Below are positions 1-11,188 of a DNA stretch of 64,000 bases, piece by piece. Made by a program: the position numbers and the translations under genes. The stretch lies in the NCBI GenBank assembly GCA_900317305.1, contig ONGG01000002.1, positions 124,001 to 188,000 on the forward strand, read 5' to 3'. Position 1 is the stretch's first letter, and each line of letters opens with the position of its first letter. This stretch comes from an uncultured Prevotellaceae bacterium (GTDB lineage: Bacteria > Bacteroidota > Bacteroidia > Bacteroidales > Bacteroidaceae). A model generated the notes under the pieces. The model did no database searches. It saw nothing but the letters and a program-made list of their open reading frames with translations, and was not told where the DNA came from.

Positions 1-861
1 GACTACAGTGCCGTCTCGGGTTCGCTGCGCTATTTCTCGCTCGGCGAGGTGATTACCGGCAGTTCCATCGACGCGGCCTCCAACGACATGACCATCAATC
101 CCTACGAGATGTCGCTCGATGTGGCCTACTCGCTGATGCTCAATGAGAAATTCTCTATCTCGGCAGGTGTGAGGTGGATCTATTCCGACCTTACCTACGA
201 CTATACCGAGGACACCAGTCCAGGTTCGGCCTTCGCTGCCGATATCTCGTGCTATTATCAGAACTACCTCAATCTGGGTGCCCGTGAGTGCCAGTTGGGC
301 TTGGGTCTGAACGTCAGCAACATCGGTAGCAAGATCACCTTCGGTGGCGACGAGCACAGCGAGTTCATTCCCACCAACCTCCGTCTTGGCGCCTCGCTCA
401 TGATTCCTGTCGACGAGTACAACCGCTTCACGATTGCTGCCGACGCCAATAAGTTGCTCGTGCCTACCTATCCCCGTCAGAACGAGGAGGAGACCTCACA
501 GGAATACCAGGACCGTTTGGAGAAGGAGTATTTCGATGTGTCGAGCATCGGTGGCATCTTCAAGAGTTTCGGCGATGCTCCCAATGGATTCTCCGAGGAG
601 ATGAAGGAGATTCAGTGGAGCGTGGGTGCCGAGTATGTCTACCACGACCAGTTCTCCCTTCGTGCCGGTTACCACCATGAGAGTGAGACCAAGGGCAACC
701 GCAAGTATTTCACCGTGGGTGCCGGATTCAGGATGAGCGTCTTCTCGCTCGATGCGGGCTATGTGATTGCCACGGCGAAGAGCAACCCTCTCGACCAAAC
801 GCTCCGTTTCACCCTCTCGTTCGACATGGACGGCATCAAAGACCTTTTCAAGCGTAGATAG
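1..861 (+). CDS. porV: PorV/PorQ-family outer-membrane protein, C-terminal part (left edge cuts it)
   Basis: The frame is open from base 1 to a stop at 859-861, so about 286 residues of a longer protein are visible. They show alternating beta-strand segments typical of a FadL-like outer-membrane barrel, with a start such as SLRYFSLGEVI and an end FTLSFDMDGIKDLF that match the PorV (LptO) family of the type IX secretion system. PorV takes secreted cargo from the translocon and hands it to the attachment complex at the cell surface. The gene is followed after 2 bp by ispF; I recall the same porV-ispF order in other Bacteroidales. Two glycosidases in this window (46573-47844 and 47994-50051) carry T9SS-like tails and would be its cargo. 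PorQ or another PorV paralogue cannot be excluded without the N-terminus. Confidence 0.82.
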   Translation, partial: DYSAVSGSLRYFSLGEVITGSSIDAASNDMTINPYEMSLDVAYSLMLNEKFSISAGVRWIYSDLTYDYTEDTSPGSAFAADISCYYQNYLNLGARECQLGLGLNVSNIGSKITFGGDEHSEFIPTNLRLGASLMIPVDEYNRFTIAADANKLLVPTYPRQNEEETSQEYQDRLEKEYFDVSSIGGIFKSFGDAPNGFSEEMKEIQWSVGAEYVYHDQFSLRAGYHHESETKGNRKYFTVGAGFRMSVFSLDAGYVIATAKSNPLDQTLRFTLSFDMDGIKDLFKRR

Positions 862-863
862 CT

Positions 864-1343
864 ATGAGGATACGTGTGGGATTCGGCTACGACGTTCACC
901 AATTGGTGAAAGACCGCGACCTGTGGCTGGGCGGCATCCGCATCGACCATGAACTGGGCCTGCTGGGCCACAGTGATGCCGATGTGCTCATCCATGCCAT
1001 CTGCGACGCCCTGTTGGGTGCCGCCAACATGCGCGATATCGGCTATCATTTCCCCGACACCTCGGAATCGACGCTCAATATCGACAGCAAAGTCATCCTG
1101 CGCCAGGTGGTGGAACTGATAGCCACAAAGGGATACCGCGTGGGCAATGTCGACGCCACGGTGTGTGCCGAGCGCCCCAAACTCAATCCGCATATCCCCG
1201 CCATGCAGCAGTGCATGGCCGAGGTGATGGGCATCTCTCCCGACGACATCTCCATCAAGGCCACCACTACCGAGCGGCTGGGCTTCACCGGGCGCCAGGA
1301 GGGCATGTCGGCCTATGCCACTGTTCTTATCGAGAAAGACTGA
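864..1343 (+). CDS. ispF: 2-C-methyl-D-erythritol 2,4-cyclodiphosphate synthase
   Basis: A 159-residue protein of the normal length for IspF. It catalyses the cyclisation step of the MEP isoprenoid pathway in the cytoplasm, releasing CMP. The metal-binding DxH is visible at D10/H12 in GFGYDVH, followed by the conserved GHSDADVLIHAICDALLGA segment and the C-terminal KATTTERLGFTGR stretch that binds the cytidine moiety. It starts 2 bp after the porV stop and its stop lies 2 bp before the next start, so porV, ispF and the radical-SAM gene are probably one transcript. Nothing looks abnormal. Confidence 0.97.
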   Translation: MRIRVGFGYDVHQLVKDRDLWLGGIRIDHELGLLGHSDADVLIHAICDALLGAANMRDIGYHFPDTSESTLNIDSKVILRQVVELIATKGYRVGNVDATVCAERPKLNPHIPAMQQCMAEVMGISPDDISIKATTTERLGFTGRQEGMSAYATVLIEKD

Positions 1344-1345
1344 GG

Positions 1346-2581
1346 ATGGATGCCGGGAAGAAACCTGCTGCCTCGCCTTTTGCCCGTCCCTTCTATGTGA
1401 TGCTCAAACCTGCCGGTGCACGGTGCAACATGTCGTGCCGCTATTGTTATTATCTCCAGAAATCTGAATACTATGCCGACGTGGCCCGCCACGTGATGAC
1501 CGACGAGTTGCTCGAGCGGTTCACCCAGCAGTATATCAACGCGCAGAAGCAGCGCGAGGTGCTCTTCACCTGGCATGGCGGAGAGACGTTGTTGCGCCCG
1601 CTGTCGTTCTACCAGAAGGCCTTGCGCTTGCAACAGAAGTATGCTGGTGGGCATGTGGTGGACAACTGCCTGCAGACCAACGGCACACTGCTCGATGAGG
1701 AGTGGTGCGCCTTCCTGCGCGACAACCATTGGCTGGTGGGCGTGTCGATAGATGGTCCGCAGTGGATGCACGACGCCTATCGCCGCGACCGTCTGGGCAA
1801 CGGCTCATGGGAGCGGGTGATGCGTGGCATCGAGATGCTCAACCAGTTTGGGGTGGAGTGGAACGCCATGGCGGTGGTCAATAGTCTGAATGCTGCTCAT
1901 CCGCAGGAGTTCTACCAGTTTTTCAAGCAGATAGGGTGTAAGTATATCCAGTTCACGCCCATTGTGGAGCGTGCCGATGGCAGGCATCCCATGGCTCCTT
2001 TCGATGGCTCACGGCCGGTGGTGACTCCAGAGACGGTGTCGCCCACGCTGTGGGGACAGTTTCTCTGCGGTGTCTTCGACGAGTGGGTTCGTAATGATGT
2101 GGGCGAGGTGTTCGTGCAACTCTTCGATGCCACGCTGGCCAATTGGGTAGACGTGGCTCCAGGGGTGTGCTCGATGTCGGCGCAGTGTGGCCATGCGCTG
2201 GTCATGGAGTTTAATGGCGATGTCTATTCGTGCGACCATTTTGTATATCCCCAATACCGTCTGGGCAATGTCAACGACCAGCCCTTGGCCTCGATGGGCT
2301 ATTCTCGGGAGCAGTCGGCCTTTGCTGGGCTGAAGACTTCGCTCCCAGCCCGGTGCAGACAGTGCCCGTTCCTCTTCGCCTGTCATGGCGAGTGCCCCAA
2401 GAACCGTTTTGTTCCCTCTCCCGATGGCGAGCCACCGCTCAACTGGCTCTGCGAGGGCTATCGCATGTTCTTTGCCCATGTGGCACCTTATATGGACTAC
2501 ATGGCTCGTGAGTGGCGTGCCGAGGATGGCGCGCCCGCCAGGGTGATGGAAGCAATAGCAAGGGGCTTATTCGCCGGGTAG
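1346..2581 (+). CDS. anaerobic sulfatase-maturating enzyme (radical SAM, SPASM)
   Basis: A 411-residue radical-SAM protein with the cluster motif C27-x3-C31-x2-C34 (CNMSCRYC) and a Cys-rich C-terminal SPASM region (CSMSAQCGH, CDHFVYP, CRQCPFLFACHGECPKNR) that would hold two auxiliary Fe-S clusters. Enzymes of this type (anSME/AtsB/ChuR) oxidise the active-site Cys or Ser of a sulfatase to formylglycine without oxygen. The open frame extends upstream to 1163 inside ispF, but the ATG at 1346 just after the ispF stop gives the usual N-terminus. Its 3' end overlaps by 15 bp the 3' end of a convergent sulfatase gene whose active-site residue is serine, the natural partner of an anSME. Confidence 0.93.
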   Translation: MDAGKKPAASPFARPFYVMLKPAGARCNMSCRYCYYLQKSEYYADVARHVMTDELLERFTQQYINAQKQREVLFTWHGGETLLRPLSFYQKALRLQQKYAGGHVVDNCLQTNGTLLDEEWCAFLRDNHWLVGVSIDGPQWMHDAYRRDRLGNGSWERVMRGIEMLNQFGVEWNAMAVVNSLNAAHPQEFYQFFKQIGCKYIQFTPIVERADGRHPMAPFDGSRPVVTPETVSPTLWGQFLCGVFDEWVRNDVGEVFVQLFDATLANWVDVAPGVCSMSAQCGHALVMEFNGDVYSCDHFVYPQYRLGNVNDQPLASMGYSREQSAFAGLKTSLPARCRQCPFLFACHGECPKNRFVPSPDGEPPLNWLCEGYRMFFAHVAPYMDYMAREWRAEDGAPARVMEAIARGLFAG

Positions 2582-3976
2582 GGGCCAGCATTCTGATGGG
2601 GTGCGCGAGGCACGCATCAGACTGTCGAATTCGGCCACCATTTCCGGATATTGGTCGGCCAAGTTGTGACTTTCCGTAATGTCTTCTTTCAGATTGTAGA
2701 GTTCGAGTGGCGCGTTGGCCTTGATGGTCACGCTTTTCCAGTCGCCACGCCGTGCTGCCCGTTGCTTGCCGGGGAATTCCCAGTAGAGCAGGCGGTGGTC
2801 GGTGTCCACCTGCTGGCCGTAGAACAGTGGCAGGATGTTGATGCCGTCGGTCTGTTGGGGCAGGCTGCCGGTAGAGTGGGTGAGGGCAGCCAGGGTGGGC
2901 ATGATATCGGGGAAATAGATGATGTTGCTCAGTGTCTGCACCGGCACTTTCCCAGGCTGGTTGACGATGAGGGGCACGCGGATACCGCCCTCATAGAGTT
3001 GGCCTTTCCGTCCTTTGAACCCGGCGTTGCAATTGAAGAGTTCCAGGGGCGCCTGAACGGCGGCCCCGTTGTCGGAGGCGAAAATGATGAGGGTGTTGTC
3101 GCGCAGGTGCATTCGCTCCAACTCGGCAATCAGCCGTCCGATGGCGGCGTCCATGTGGGTGATGAGGGCGGCGTAGCGCTTGGTGTTCATGTCCCAGGTC
3201 TCGTCGTCATACCACACAGTGTTGTCGATGATATAGGGCTCATGGGGAGCGTCGAAGGCCAGGTAGAGGAAGAACGGGTTCTTCTTGTTGCGCTTGATGA
3301 ACTTGATGGCGTCGTCGGTCGAGAGGTCGGTGTTGTGTTTCACATGCCTGTCGTGGGCGTTGGCCTTGATGTGGATGAGCTTGTCGTTGTCGAACCGGTA
3401 GTAGGGGTAGTAGTAGGGCGAGTTGGAGTGTACGGTCGAGATGGTCCATCCATGAAACTCGTCGAAGCCCCGGTGATTGGGCGACGAACCGGGGTCGTAA
3501 CCGTCGAGGTGCCATTTGTTCACCAGACAGGTGCGGTAGCCCGCACTGCCCAGGACGGTGGCAATGGTGGTGTCCTCGGGCAGCAGGTTGGCACGGCGGA
3601 TGTAGGTGGTGTCGCCACGGGCGTTCACCTTGATGCCCTGGATACCACCCACCGGACATTGGTTGTCGCGAATGCGGGTGTGCCCGCTGTTCTTGCCAGT
3701 CATGAGCGAGCAGCGCGAGGGCGAGCTGATGCCACTGCCGGCGTAGCATTGGGTGAAGCGGGTGCCAGTGGCGGCCAACTGGTCGATGTTGGGTGTCTTC
3801 ACATATTTGCTGCCGAAGCACGACAGGTCGCCGTAGCCCATGTCGTCGGCCAGGATGAAGATGATGTTGGGACGCTCGGGGGTGGCCTGTGGGGTTTTGT
3901 CGCCCGCCTCTGCCACATTGGGGGCCACCACGGCTGCGGCCATCATGCCGCCATATTTCACAAGTTCTTTTTTCAT
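2567..3976 (-). CDS. secreted serine-type sulfatase (arylsulfatase family S1)
   Basis: A 469-residue sulfatase. The N-terminus is a signal peptide (MKKELVKYGGMMAAAVVAPNVAEAG), so it acts in the periplasm or at the surface. Next come the metal-binding ILADDMGYGDL and the active-site signature SSPSRCSLMTGK, in which the residue to be converted to formylglycine is Ser in a S-x-P-S-R context. HRGFDEFHGW, DAPHEPY and FASDNGA add further metal and sulfate ligands. The frame continues upstream to 4102, but the ATG at 3976 precedes the signal peptide and is preferred. Ser-type sulfatases are matured only by radical-SAM enzymes, and such a gene lies tail-to-tail with it. The substrate (host glycan or plant/algal sulfated glycan) cannot be read from the sequence. 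Confidence 0.93.
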   Translation of the reverse strand: MKKELVKYGGMMAAAVVAPNVAEAGDKTPQATPERPNIIFILADDMGYGDLSCFGSKYVKTPNIDQLAATGTRFTQCYAGSGISSPSRCSLMTGKNSGHTRIRDNQCPVGGIQGIKVNARGDTTYIRRANLLPEDTTIATVLGSAGYRTCLVNKWHLDGYDPGSSPNHRGFDEFHGWTISTVHSNSPYYYPYYRFDNDKLIHIKANAHDRHVKHNTDLSTDDAIKFIKRNKKNPFFLYLAFDAPHEPYIIDNTVWYDDETWDMNTKRYAALITHMDAAIGRLIAELERMHLRDNTLIIFASDNGAAVQAPLELFNCNAGFKGRKGQLYEGGIRVPLIVNQPGKVPVQTLSNIIYFPDIMPTLAALTHSTGSLPQQTDGINILPLFYGQQVDTDHRLLYWEFPGKQRAARRGDWKSVTIKANAPLELYNLKEDITESHNLADQYPEMVAEFDSLMRASRTPSECWPLPGE

Positions 3977-3993
3977 AGTCGCACCTTTTCTTG

Positions 3994-4024
3994 CAAAAAT
4001 AGGTAAATTTCGTGAATTGGCAAT
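3994..4024 (-). promoter_or_regulatory. candidate Bacteroidota promoter for the sulfatase gene
   Basis: On the minus strand there is a TATTTTTG -7 element (4001-3994) with an ATTG -33 box (4024-4021) 19 nt upstream. Transcription would start near 3987, leaving only about 10 nt before the ATG at 3976. The very short leader is the weak point. Confidence 0.4.
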
Positions 4025-4228
4025 CAGTTGAAGTGAATTTATCTTTTCTTTTTGAGCTCTATACAATAAGAAAAAGGGTTGGTTCATCGTTGTAAAAGGC
4101 ATCTTTGTTCAAGTTGGAAGAATGTGGGCAAAATAACGAAAAAAACGTCTATTTTGCCGTTGTTATCGCACACAGCGGTTGATTTACATCAAGAAAAGGG
4201 CATTTTTTAGGAGAATGACCTTGAAATA

Positions 4229-4260
4229 ATTGCTTGGTGCCGCAAAAGGTTGTAATTTTG
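4229..4260 (+). promoter_or_regulatory. strong Bacteroidota-type promoter of a candidate small RNA
   Basis: A perfect -7 element TAATTTTG (4253-4260) with ATTG (4229-4232) 20 nt upstream. It does not lead directly into any gene: the next start codon is at 4605, beyond a terminator at 4394-4431. Confidence 0.6.
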
Positions 4261-4266
4261 CAGTGT

Positions 4267-4431
4267 CAATGATTGAGATGTCAATCATTCAAGGTTAATA
4301 GATTGTTTAGGTTAGTAGTAATAGATTTAGGTTTTTAGTTATTAGGTTTAAGGTATTTAATTAGATTGTTTAATTGGATTAAACATAGGCTTGTACGCTG
4401 CGGTCCGTTGAGGGTTGCAGCGTATTTTTTT
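4267..4431 (+). ncRNA. candidate small RNA of about 165 nt, bounded by promoter and terminator
   Basis: The interval starts just after a consensus promoter and ends at a hairpin with a T-run. Its 5' end folds into a perfect 9-bp stem with a GATG loop (AATGATTGA at 4268-4276, TCAATCATT at 4281-4289). The middle (4290-4390) is rich in T, A and G with repeated TTAGGTT-like words and has no useful ORF (longest ATG frame 9 codons). The 3' end is the terminator stem. I do not recognise the family; 6S RNA or a trans-acting sRNA are possible. Confidence 0.45.
4394..4431 (+). terminator. intrinsic terminator of the candidate small RNA
   Basis: Perfect 8-bp stem TACGCTGC (4394-4401) / GCAGCGTA (4417-4424), 15-nt loop, followed by seven T residues (4425-4431). 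Confidence 0.75.
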
Positions 4432-4492
4432 ATGCTTCATACACCATAAAAAAAGAAGCTCCGCGCCTTTCGGAAGTGACTACGTCAAAATT

Positions 4493-4524
4493 TTTGTGAG
4501 AATGGAAGATTTTTCGTAATTTTG
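4493..4524 (+). promoter_or_regulatory. promoter of the PP2C phosphatase gene
   Basis: TTTG (4493-4496), 20 nt, TAATTTTG (4517-4524): an exact match to the Bacteroidota sigma-ABfr consensus. The predicted start near 4531 gives a leader of roughly 75 nt before the ATG at 4605. Confidence 0.7.
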
Positions 4525-4604
4525 CGACAAAGACACGAAGTGGCTTGATTTCGGCATAGAGAAAGCATGCTTTTAGCTTCAGGTCAATAATTACCATTTG
4601 CGGG

Positions 4605-6569
4605 ATGAAGAATAATATATACAAACATTCGTTTGCACTCCGACTGACAAGATGGCTCATGTTGGTGTTGTTTGTCATGATGGCAGGTCTGGCATACCTC
4701 ATCTACGAAGTAGTGAAGATGAGTATGGTGGAAGTTGTGGCCCTCAACTTTCATGACAACATGGAGTTGTCGGAAAAAAACATTTGCGATGCCTTGTCGG
4801 ATGTCAGCGTGGCTGTAGAGAACAATATCTTTTATATTGAGCGTCATATCGGCCAACCAGCTGAATTGCAGGCCACCATGGAGCGCATGGTAGCACAGAA
4901 TCCGCGGATGCGCAGCTGCGGCATCAGCTTCATCGAGAACTACTTCCCGCAAAAAGGACGCTCCTTCTGCCCATATGCCTGGCAAAAAGACAGCCTGCAA
5001 GTGAAGGGCCAGCCGATACAAGGCTCCGATGCTTCTTATCTGGAGTCGGATTGGTTCAAGGAGGCCGTCGCAGCCGATTCGGCCTATTGGTCGAAACCGT
5101 TTTTCGACAGTCGTGACAATAAGACCCCGCTAGTGGCCTATTTGTATCCCATCCACGACCAGAAAGGACGTGTAGTGGCCATTCTTGGTGCCGACTTGTC
5201 GCTCGACTTCATGACGAACCTCCTGATGGAGCAGTCTACCATTTTTCAAAAGGGCAGCATGATATTGTATGATGCCGACCTGTTCAAGAGTTATGTCTTG
5301 ACGAACGATGGTACCTATATCACCCACCCTGATCAGCGGCGTATCCTGAAGGGAAATTTCTTCGTCCACATCAAGGATGCTGACAAGTCGGGTGTTGCCC
5401 AGAAGACCATCAGCCAGATGCAGGAAGGGAAAAAAAGTTTTGATGAAACCAATGAGATGGTTCGTGTGAATTGCACCAAGAGCTATCTGTTCTATTCGCC
5501 TATTGGGAGTACCGACTGGATATTGGTTTATTCGGTGGGGTCATTCGCTATCGACATCATTGGAATAGTATCTGGCTTTGTGATGCTGATCATCATCTCC
5601 TTTGTGTTGCTGGTGACCTTCTTTGTCTGCCGTCTCACCATACAGCGTGCAGCAAAGCCACTCAGGCAGTTGGCTGCATCTGCCGACCAGATGGCTGATG
5701 GGCAGTTTAGGGCGACTCTGCCTTCTATCAACAGTCATGACGAGATTCACCTGTTGCGCGACTCGTTTGCCAATATGCAGCAGTCGTTGTCCTCTTATGT
5801 CGAGGAACTGAAGAAAACCACGGCGGCCAAGGCTTCGATGGAGAGCGAGCTCAAGATTGCCCACGACATCCAGATGTCGATGCTGCCCAAGACTTATCCG
5901 GCTTTCCCCGACCGGCACGATGTCGACATCTATGGTCTGGTGTTGCCAGCGAAGGCGGTGGGTGGCGACCTCTACGATTTCTTCATCCACGACGAGAAAC
6001 TGTTCTTCTGCATCGGCGACGTGTCGGGAAAAGGTGTGCCGGCTTCGTTGGTCATGGCGGTGACGCGCTCGCTCTTCCGCAATATCTCCGCCTACACACA
6101 GCAGCCCGACCAAATCGCTGTCGCACTCAACGATGCGTTGAGCTCAAACAACGATATGGGCATGTTTGTCACCCTTTTCCTGGGAGTGCTCGACCTGGCC
6201 TCGGGTCATCTGAGCTATTCCAATGCGGGTCACAATCCTCCGTTGTTGTTGGCGGGCGACGATGTCAGTGTCATCTCGTGCGACGCTAATCTCCCCGCGG
6301 GCGTGATGTCGGGGCATCAGTTCACGGAGCAGCATCTCCAACTGAAGAGTGGCGACAGCGTGTTTCTTTATACCGATGGCCTCAACGAGGCCGAAAACGC
6401 CAGCCAGCAGCAGTTCGGTATGGAGAGGGTGATGCAGTTGGCCAAGGTCACTGTCAATCAGCCCTTGCCCCTTATCGAGGCCATGATGTCATCTGTGCAG
6501 CTGTTTGTCGGTGATGCCGAGCAGAGCGACGATCTCACCATGCTTGCCATTCAGTACACCAATTCATGA
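4605..6569 (+). CDS. membrane-anchored sensor PP2C phosphatase (Cache-like, HAMP, SpoIIE/RsbU type)
   Basis: A 654-residue protein with TM1 at about 12-35, a periplasmic sensor region of about 270 residues resembling a double Cache domain (DRMLS-type ligand pocket not verifiable by eye), TM2 at about 310-337, HAMP about 338-392 (RAAKPLRQLAASADQMADG), a short coiled coil (KASMESELKIAHDIQMSMLPK), then a SpoIIE/RsbU-like Ser/Thr phosphatase from about 430 to the end. Metal ligands are visible in AVGGDLYDFF, CIGDVSGKGVPASL and EQSDDLTMLAIQ. Such proteins usually dephosphorylate an anti-anti-sigma (STAS) partner, but no STAS or kinase gene is adjacent, so the target is unknown. It has its own promoter and is followed after 28 bp by a small membrane protein. 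Confidence 0.92.
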   Translation: MKNNIYKHSFALRLTRWLMLVLFVMMAGLAYLIYEVVKMSMVEVVALNFHDNMELSEKNICDALSDVSVAVENNIFYIERHIGQPAELQATMERMVAQNPRMRSCGISFIENYFPQKGRSFCPYAWQKDSLQVKGQPIQGSDASYLESDWFKEAVAADSAYWSKPFFDSRDNKTPLVAYLYPIHDQKGRVVAILGADLSLDFMTNLLMEQSTIFQKGSMILYDADLFKSYVLTNDGTYITHPDQRRILKGNFFVHIKDADKSGVAQKTISQMQEGKKSFDETNEMVRVNCTKSYLFYSPIGSTDWILVYSVGSFAIDIIGIVSGFVMLIIISFVLLVTFFVCRLTIQRAAKPLRQLAASADQMADGQFRATLPSINSHDEIHLLRDSFANMQQSLSSYVEELKKTTAAKASMESELKIAHDIQMSMLPKTYPAFPDRHDVDIYGLVLPAKAVGGDLYDFFIHDEKLFFCIGDVSGKGVPASLVMAVTRSLFRNISAYTQQPDQIAVALNDALSSNNDMGMFVTLFLGVLDLASGHLSYSNAGHNPPLLLAGDDVSVISCDANLPAGVMSGHQFTEQHLQLKSGDSVFLYTDGLNEAENASQQQFGMERVMQLAKVTVNQPLPLIEAMMSSVQLFVGDAEQSDDLTMLAIQYTNS

Positions 6570-6597
6570 ACCCATAACAAAAACGATTCACACAATA

Positions 6598-7122
6598 ATG
6601 GAACAAAGCACTAACATTATCATCGGTTTGTTTATATTGGCCCTGTGGGTCGTCTCTTTTTTCATCCCGTTCTATGGTTTTATCCAAAAGCGTTGGAAAG
6701 GGCTGGGTTGTGGCTGTTTGACACAAGTTGCCTTTTGTATTTTGGTCATGGTAACATTGGGTGTTGGAAGAACCTGTTACGTAAGGAGCGAGATGCGCTC
6801 TTATCGCGATAATGCGATGGTGACGGTAAGAAAAGCGAATGCTGGCGGGAAAGTTCATGTTTGGTACCTGAATTCCAATGAAGAATGCTTCTACGAATGT
6901 AAGGATAATCAATCTGCCGATGCTGATAGCACAGATGTAGATAAAATTCAGCTGTTCGACGTCATCCCGCTCGACTCCACCGGCGTTTGCGTGGACGACA
7001 AGGTGTTTGTGAGATTCGACCTGAAAAAACGTTTTGTCACCGCAGCCGAATATGATGAGCCAATAGAAGTCGTCAACGTCGACTGGGACAAGGTGAACGA
7101 CTATTTCAACAACCATCCCTGA
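6598..7122 (+). CDS. small membrane protein of unknown function
   Basis: A 174-residue protein I do not recognise. Two hydrophobic helices lie at about 7-27 (IIIGLFILALWVVSFFIPFYG) and 40-60 (LTQVAFCILVMVTLGVG), followed by a soluble C-terminal region with a run VHVWYLNSNEECFYECK and an acidic patch (SADADSTDVD). The frame is open upstream to 6505, inside the phosphatase gene, but the ATG at 6598 directly precedes the first helix. Gap to the phosphatase is 28 bp on the same strand, so cotranscription is likely. It ends at a hairpin shared with the convergent GH97 gene. Confidence 0.75.
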   Translation: MEQSTNIIIGLFILALWVVSFFIPFYGFIQKRWKGLGCGCLTQVAFCILVMVTLGVGRTCYVRSEMRSYRDNAMVTVRKANAGGKVHVWYLNSNEECFYECKDNQSADADSTDVDKIQLFDVIPLDSTGVCVDDKVFVRFDLKKRFVTAAEYDEPIEVVNVDWDKVNDYFNNHP

Positions 7123-7127
7123 TGGTT

Positions 7128-7159
7128 GAAGGCACGGGGTCGTTCGACTCCGTGCCTTC
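7128..7159. terminator. hairpin between convergent genes
   Basis: GAAGGCACGG (7128-7137) pairs perfectly with CCGTGCCTTC (7150-7159), and the stem extends inward by GTCG/CGAC. No T-run follows, so termination is inferred from its place between a plus-strand stop (7122) and a minus-strand stop (7246). Confidence 0.5.
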
Positions 7160-7209
7160 TGATGATACCAGTTAACTAACCTAAAATGAACCTATGCTTA
7201 TCAATCTTA

Positions 7210-7240
7210 CTCAACTTTTGCAAGTTGAGAGGAGTTCAAT
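7210..7240. repeat. interspersed repeat copy A (hairpin plus AGGAGTTCA)
   Basis: CTCAACTT-TTGC-AAGTTGAG (7210-7229) forms a perfect 8-bp stem, followed by AGGAGTTCAAT. The same hairpin with loop TAGC, followed by the same AGGAGTTCA, occurs at 46494-46522. Related units occur at 39259-39326, 39675-39698 and 62498-62576. Confidence 0.65.
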
Positions 7241-7245
7241 AAATC

Positions 7246-11180
<3,935 letters not shown>

Positions 11181-11188
11181 TTTCTTTT

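Noticed and set aside
1163..1345. Upstream extension of the anSME frame
   Set aside because: It overlaps ispF and its translation is unlike the family; the ATG at 1346 gives the known N-terminus.
2651..4006. 451-codon plus-strand open frame opposite the sulfatase
   Set aside because: Low-complexity Val/Gly-rich translation with no domain; it is the antisense shadow of a clear sulfatase gene.
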